From Candidatus Zixiibacteriota bacterium (lineage in GTDB: Bacteria > Zixibacteria > MSB-5A5 > GN15 > FEB-12): 10,323 nt of DNA. Positions 6,678 through 10,323 of this stretch are shown here, piece after piece (positions within the stretch are counted from its first letter, which is position 1; every line of letters begins with the position of its first letter). The translations under genes and the position numbers were made by a program. The DNA lies in the NCBI GenBank assembly GCA_022570975.1, contig JACZYS010000075.1, positions 1 to 10,323 on the forward strand, given 5' to 3'. Below the pieces are notes generated by a model that had not been told where the DNA came from, did no database searches, and worked only from the letters and a program-made list of their open reading frames with translations.

Positions 6678-7742
6678 TCAGGTCGAAACTACCCGAATGT
6701 GATTCGTGAAGATCCAACCCCTTTTTCCTTTCCAGGCCTCAACCCGGTAAATTCCAGGTTCATAAATCTCACAGTTAAGTTTATCGGTATTAGTTTCAAT
6801 TATTTTATTCCCATTGTGCACAATCTTAACTGTGGCTGTCTTAGGGAGAGTTACATAGAGACGATTTTTCTCACCGAGGGTCAATTCCTGGCCAATACCG
6901 GCTGTTTCTGATTCATTTTGAAGATAGAAATCGAATTTTGAGGCATCACCCCAGCGGATATTGGCAAAAAAGAGGCGACAGTCACGAAATGATTGATATA
7001 GCTGAGCCTTTGCTTCATTGAAATCTTTAGACATCGGCCTATCAAAAATGACATAGGAGCGAAAAGATTTAAAATGGACTTTATAGGGGAATATCTCAAT
7101 TTTGATCGGGCCAAGTTTTACTAAGAAGGCATGAGCATCCACTCCGGCTACCCCGACAATTTTTTGGGTCATATTCAACTCATCCCACTTTTTCAAAATC
7201 CTATCAGTTGGTCCGGTCATTGATTTGCGAGGTGATAAGGACATTAGAATTTTGTTGAATCGGGTCAGTTTTTCCATCCATTCAGACATCTGATTCCAGA
7301 GTTCAATTCCGGTGAATCCCTCAGCCTCCCAGTCATTCCACGGGTATGGAGGATAGTCGGTGAGTTCATTTCTAATTTCATCAGGGTGGGCCAAAATGCC
7401 AATAGCCTTGTCTCTTGCCGATTGAGCAACGTATTCTTTGACGGTCATGTCACTTGGATAGACTCTTGGGGAGTCAAAGACGAGATAGTGATGCGTGTCA
7501 AACAAATCGTTATGCTCATAACCAATCAGCACCAATGTTTTGTCATAGAGCCCTTCTTTTCCTCTTTCCCGGTCAATCAAAGTCATGTGGTCGGTGATCA
7601 TCATAAAATCCAATCCGGATTTTTGCCCAATTTTCACAACCTCTTCAAAAGGGCGGGTGCCGTCTGACTCAGTAGTGTGCATATGTATCGCACCTGAGTA
7701 GTAGTATTGGTCTCGGACTTTATTTCCCATTATCTTTTCCAT
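6678..7742 (-). CDS. PHP-domain metal-dependent phosphoesterase, CehA/McbA-like, with C-terminal beta domain
   Basis: This is a 354-residue cytoplasmic protein with no signal peptide. The PHP metal-site motifs appear in order: His20-x-His22 (GAIHMHTTESDGT, with Asp27), Asp51-His52 (MITDHM), Glu76 (IGYEHND), His119 (ILAHPDE) and Asp202-x-His204 (GVDAHAF). These form the usual trinuclear site, so hydrolytic activity is likely. Residues about 285-354 form a small beta-sandwich-like tail (VKIVHNGNKI, EPGIYRVEAW, WIFTNHIRV). Such a tail is common in CehA/McbA-type PHP proteins. The ATG at 7742 lies 23 bp inside the transporter gene, with GGAGA just upstream. A second ATG at 7730 has GGAAAAG upstream and would shorten the protein by four residues. 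The substrate is not evident. Confidence 0.88.
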   Translation of the reverse strand: MEKIMGNKVRDQYYYSGAIHMHTTESDGTRPFEEVVKIGQKSGLDFMMITDHMTLIDRERGKEGLYDKTLVLIGYEHNDLFDTHHYLVFDSPRVYPSDMTVKEYVAQSARDKAIGILAHPDEIRNELTDYPPYPWNDWEAEGFTGIELWNQMSEWMEKLTRFNKILMSLSPRKSMTGPTDRILKKWDELNMTQKIVGVAGVDAHAFLVKLGPIKIEIFPYKVHFKSFRSYVIFDRPMSKDFNEAKAQLYQSFRDCRLFFANIRWGDASKFDFYLQNESETAGIGQELTLGEKNRLYVTLPKTATVKIVHNGNKIIETNTDKLNCEIYEPGIYRVEAWKGKRGWIFTNHIRVVST

Positions 7743-9048
7743 CAGTCTCCGGCACTTTTCTGAGAATAATCAAGCCAATAATCATCACAAAGGCCAGAGT
7801 TAATATTGCCACCTTATAAGGTAAAACAACAGACTGTTCTTCGGAAAGCTTTAGACTATCGCTTATATATGCGCCCAAGGTAGAATTTCTTCCTACCAGG
7901 AAGAATATTGAGGTCCAGATTAGCGGCCCGGCAACGGCGGCGATTCTTCCTGATAAGGCAAAAATTCCAAAAAATTTACCCAGTTCATCTTTGGGAACCA
8001 TCTCAGCTAACATAGGTCTGGTAGTTGTCCATAGTCCGCCCATTCCTATTCCAATAACTGACCCAATTATCCAGATAACGGTCTGGTTTTCTACGAGGGC
8101 AAATATTGTCAAAGCAACAATCCAGGCATAAATAATATACCTGAGCAAACTTTTCAGTGAACGGTTAACAGCCAACTTACCAATAATAAATGAGCCAAAA
8201 ACAGCGGAAATTGTTGAAATAATCAGAAAGAGATTTATCATGTTGTCATCAAACCTGAGCACAACCGAGCAGTAGATACCAATATTGACAATCACGGTAG
8301 CGGCAACATCTTCAAAAAAATAATCGGCAACCAAAAATCTTAATACTCCCGGATATTTTCTGGTTTCTTTTAGACTTTTCCATACTTCAATATAAGCTTC
8401 CTTAATCGAAACAATTTTCTTATTTATTACTTCCCTTTCTTTCACCCAGAAAAAAAGAGGCAGGGCAAAGAGTAAAAATATTATTGCCGTTGGAACAAAA
8501 GCTCCGGTGAGTCCGCTTCCTTCTATAAATGGAACATCTATTGTAAAAACAGATCCGGTGACAAACGGCATAACAAAGAGCATTCCAATAACCGAGCCAA
8601 CATAACCTAAAGAAACACCAATACCTGAAACAAAGCGGGCCTCTTTGCCGGATGAAACAGAATATAATAGGGCATTGTAGAATGGTTGTCCGGCCTGGTA
8701 AGAAAAATTGGCAATAATGAAGAGTAAGATAACTCCCAATATGAATGTCTCCGGTATGTAAGGCATTAAACCGACAGCCAGGCAACAACTGAAGGTGAAG
8801 AAGAAGATGAAAATTTTCTTCTTGGCAGAATGGTCGGAAATTGCCCCCAGAGCCGGAAGAAAAATTGCAGATAAGAGCATGGAGATAGCAAGAGGGATGT
8901 CATAATAAGCGTGTTCCAGATTGAGATCTTCGACCATATATCTCTTTAAGTATAAAGAGACAATATTCATGGAGTAAATGGTGTTGGCAAAGTCATAAAG
9001 CGACCAGCCAATAATATCTTTTCTAAGAAGAGATTTAAATTTGGACAT
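7720..9048 (-). CDS. MFS transporter of the UMF1 (Atg22-like) family
   Basis: This is a 442-residue inner-membrane protein with about 12 hydrophobic segments, the first at about 14-34 and the last at about 413-429. The N-terminal GWSLYDFANTIYS is the characteristic W-x-LYDFAN motif of UMF1/Atg22-like permeases. SDHSAKKK (71-78) is the cytoplasmic loop between helices 2 and 3. The later stretch GLWTTTRPMLAEMVPKDELGKFFG (about 338-361) is also typical of the family. Atg22 exports amino acids from the yeast vacuole; the substrates of bacterial members are mostly unknown. The ATG is 3 bp after the HD gene stop, with GGGGA about 8 nt upstream. The 3' end overlaps the PHP gene, so the two are cotranscribed. 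Confidence 0.88.
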   Translation of the reverse strand: MSKFKSLLRKDIIGWSLYDFANTIYSMNIVSLYLKRYMVEDLNLEHAYYDIPLAISMLLSAIFLPALGAISDHSAKKKIFIFFFTFSCCLAVGLMPYIPETFILGVILLFIIANFSYQAGQPFYNALLYSVSSGKEARFVSGIGVSLGYVGSVIGMLFVMPFVTGSVFTIDVPFIEGSGLTGAFVPTAIIFLLFALPLFFWVKEREVINKKIVSIKEAYIEVWKSLKETRKYPGVLRFLVADYFFEDVAATVIVNIGIYCSVVLRFDDNMINLFLIISTISAVFGSFIIGKLAVNRSLKSLLRYIIYAWIVALTIFALVENQTVIWIIGSVIGIGMGGLWTTTRPMLAEMVPKDELGKFFGIFALSGRIAAVAGPLIWTSIFFLVGRNSTLGAYISDSLKLSEEQSVVLPYKVAILTLAFVMIIGLIILRKVPETDGKDNGK

Positions 9049-9051
9049 TTT

Positions 9052-9609
9052 TCATATCCCCAGCTTTTCAGATATTTTCATCATGCCGTCTCTTACCAAT
9101 AGCAGAAATTCTTCGAGTCCCAGACCAAGATTCTCACAGGCGGCCATATTTTCTCTGGTTGCACCGGCGGCAAATCTTTTTTCTTTAAATCTTTTTAGGA
9201 TAAATTTTGCATCCAGAGATGACAGTTTCTTCTCGGGGTGCATCAGAGCAGCCGCAACCAGGAATCCGGTGGTTGGGTCAACGCAATAGAGCGCCCAGTC
9301 CAGTCTGGTCCTGCAGGGGACGTGCCCCGGGTGCGCCTCAATGGCATACAACATTTCATCGGGAAGGTTATATTCTTTTAGCCATTCTTTGGTCACATAT
9401 GTATGTCGGGCTTCATCGTTTTTGGTTTCGTTATAGTCAAGATCATGCAATAATCCGGTGAGTCCGTAATATTCGACATCTTCATCAAAATGTTCGGCAA
9501 TCTTTCTCATGCCGGCTTCTACTGAAAGAATATGTTTGAGAAGATTATTCTCTCCGATTTTTTCTAAAACAAGTTGATATGCAGTATCGCGAGACAATGA
9601 AATATCCAT
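9052..9609 (-). CDS. HD/HDIG-domain predicted phosphohydrolase
   Basis: This is a 185-residue soluble protein. HD-superfamily metal ligands are visible: His26 (LLKHILSVE), His55-Asp56 (LTGLLHDLDY), His93 in EAHPGH, and Asp111 (YCVDPTTG). The C-terminal part (VAAALMHPEKKL, FKEKRFAAGATREN) matches a widespread group of single-domain HDIG hydrolases whose substrate is not established. HD enzymes generally cleave phosphate mono- or diesters, often of nucleotides. The next internal Met is at residue 34, beyond His26, so the ATG at 9609 is the start. No Shine-Dalgarno precedes it and the promoter -10 lies only 8 bp upstream, suggesting a leaderless message. It is the first gene of the four-gene unit. 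Confidence 0.9.
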   Translation of the reverse strand: MDISLSRDTAYQLVLEKIGENNLLKHILSVEAGMRKIAEHFDEDVEYYGLTGLLHDLDYNETKNDEARHTYVTKEWLKEYNLPDEMLYAIEAHPGHVPCRTRLDWALYCVDPTTGFLVAAALMHPEKKLSSLDAKFILKRFKEKRFAAGATRENMAACENLGLGLEEFLLLVRDGMMKISEKLGI

Positions 9610-9617
9610 GAACCGTA

Positions 9618-9646
9618 ATTTAACTTGAGCAAGTGCTGTCTGTCAA
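9618..9646 (-). promoter_or_regulatory. Promoter of the HD-MFS-PHP-Ocnus unit, possibly leaderless
   Basis: On the minus strand there is a perfect TTGACA (9646-9641), a 17-bp spacer, and TTAAAT (9623-9618; four of six match TATAAT). Only 8 nt separate the -10 from the ATG at 9609, so transcription would start at or within a few bases of the start codon. The palindrome ACTTG-AG-CAAGT (9623-9634) lies across the -10/spacer edge and may be a regulatory site. The gap 9647-9715 holds no gene and no clear terminator stem. Confidence 0.6.
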
Positions 9647-9715
9647 GGAATACAGAACTATTGAATTATTCGAGTGAAGATGCGGTATTAAGCCTAAAAA
9701 ATGGGGCAACACCAC

Positions 9716-10323
9716 CTAATCCAGGAAGTTCCAGGTGATATTGTAATAAGAGAACTGCCCTTTGAAAAAGGGACTGTCTGAACTGATTGTTTCTGTTGTA
9801 ATGGAGTTTTCAAAAATATAGCTGAACCGGAAATCTTTAATTTTAAATGAGAGTTTACTGTTTATGACAACATCATTTCCTAATGTGTTGATACCTTCGA
9901 AACTAAAGATTTCATATTCCGAGCTATAAATAAGTTCCGCGTAAGCAAAAAGATGGGCCAGTTTTCTTTTCCAGAAATAATGAAGCTCTACCCCGGTAAA
10001 AGCCTGAAACTCAGGATTATAATAAGTTTTGATTGGTTCTGAGGGAAGGCTTTGATTTTTGTCTTCTATATTCTTGATATTGTTATATGACCCGCCGCTC
10101 AGTAAGGTAATAGTTTCACCAAGTGCTAATTTTACTTTAAGGCGCGCGTTATAGAAAGTCATATCCTGATTATAAGGCAATGTGCCATATCTACTGTTTT
10201 GAAAAACTTCCAGTCTCTGGATTCCATCAAATATTTTACCACCGGTCAACTGAAGATTGATATTTGTTTTGGGACTTCCTATTTCGTATATCAGACTGGC
10301 TGTTAGCTGTTTTTCCGCTTTAA
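9716..10323 (-). CDS. Outer-membrane beta-barrel protein, C-terminal 201 residues, cut by window edge
   Basis: The frame is open from the right edge to the TAG at 9716, so the N-terminus lies outside the window. A TTG at 10249 is internal and not a credible start, because coding sequence continues upstream of it. The protein has alternating polar and hydrophobic residues with many aromatics, as in amphipathic outer-membrane strands (for example LTASLIYEIG, GVELHYFWKRKLAHLFAYAEL, LSFKIKDFRFSYIFENSI). It ends in FSYYNITWNFLD, which resembles the last strand of TonB-dependent receptors and related barrels and would be read by the BAM machinery. The family cannot be fixed from this part. It is separated from the HD gene by 106 bp containing a promoter. 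Confidence 0.65.
   Translation of the reverse strand, partial: KAEKQLTASLIYEIGSPKTNINLQLTGGKIFDGIQRLEVFQNSRYGTLPYNQDMTFYNARLKVKLALGETITLLSGGSYNNIKNIEDKNQSLPSEPIKTYYNPEFQAFTGVELHYFWKRKLAHLFAYAELIYSSEYEIFSFEGINTLGNDVVINSKLSFKIKDFRFSYIFENSITTETISSDSPFFKGQFSYYNITWNFLD

Larger units (their letters stand above)
6269..9609 (-). other. Four-gene unit: HD hydrolase, UMF1 transporter, PHP esterase, Ocnus-like protein
   Basis: These are four same-strand genes with a 3-bp gap, a 23-bp overlap and a 7-bp gap, so they are almost certainly cotranscribed from the promoter at 9618-9646. No terminator is visible after the last gene, so some read-through into nuo is possible. Confidence 0.75.

Noticed and set aside
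8420..8788. Minus-strand ORF of 122 codons rich in Cys and Phe.
   Set aside because: It is a second frame inside the transporter gene, whose own frame has clear family motifs and membrane helices.
6269..9609. The four-gene unit as an anti-phage defence system.
   Set aside because: HD and PHP domains occur in defence systems, but there is no nuclease, sensor, toxin or mobile-element context here, and the genes look like ordinary metabolic or transport functions.
10247..10249. TTG as the start of a 177-residue protein at the right edge.
   Set aside because: The same frame continues open to the window edge with barrel-like sequence, so this is an internal Leu codon.

Overview
All convincing genes in this 10.3 kb window lie on the minus strand, so transcription runs from right to left. 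The DNA is moderately AT-rich. The window suggests a Gram-negative respiring bacterium: there is an outer-membrane beta-barrel fragment at the right edge and a complex I operon on the left. Gene content and codon style would fit a lineage of the FCB superphylum or a related uncultured phylum, but nothing here fixes the taxonomy.

Region 1 (1-6044, continuing off the left edge) is a nuo operon in the order nuoA-B-C-D-E-F-G. It encodes the peripheral arm of NADH:quinone oxidoreductase (complex I) plus the small membrane subunit NuoA. The NADH module NuoE/F/G is present, so this is the full NADH-oxidising type. The expected iron-sulfur ligands are present for N1a (NuoE), N3 (NuoF), N2 (NuoB), and the 2Fe-2S, His-Cys3 and third 4Fe-4S sites of NuoG. 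The extra N7 site of NuoG is degenerate, with one Cys left of four. Junctions are tight: A/B overlap by 10 bp, C/D and D/E by 4 bp, and E/F by 1 bp.

Region 2 (6045-6268) is the non-coding gap ahead of nuoA. It holds a TTGACA/TATACT promoter candidate. A perfect inverted repeat, ACTTGAC-N8-GTCAAGT, lies across the -35 and spacer and looks like an operator. An AT-rich inverted repeat sits just upstream.

Region 3 (6269-9609) is a compact four-gene unit: an HD-domain phosphohydrolase, a UMF1-type MFS transporter, a CehA/McbA-like PHP metal-dependent phosphoesterase, and a small protein resembling the Janus/Ocnus (PHPT1) phosphohistidine phosphatase family. Gaps are 3 bp, a 23-bp overlap and 7 bp. 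A TTGACA-17-TTAAAT promoter lies so close to the first ATG that the transcript may be leaderless. Three different phospho-ester/phospho-amide hydrolase folds with one transporter in one unit is the most unusual feature of the window; the substrate is unknown.

Region 4 (9716-10323, continuing off the right edge) is the C-terminal part of an outer-membrane beta-barrel protein, possibly of the TonB-dependent receptor type.

No RNA genes, CRISPR arrays, insertion sequences or convincing terminators were seen.
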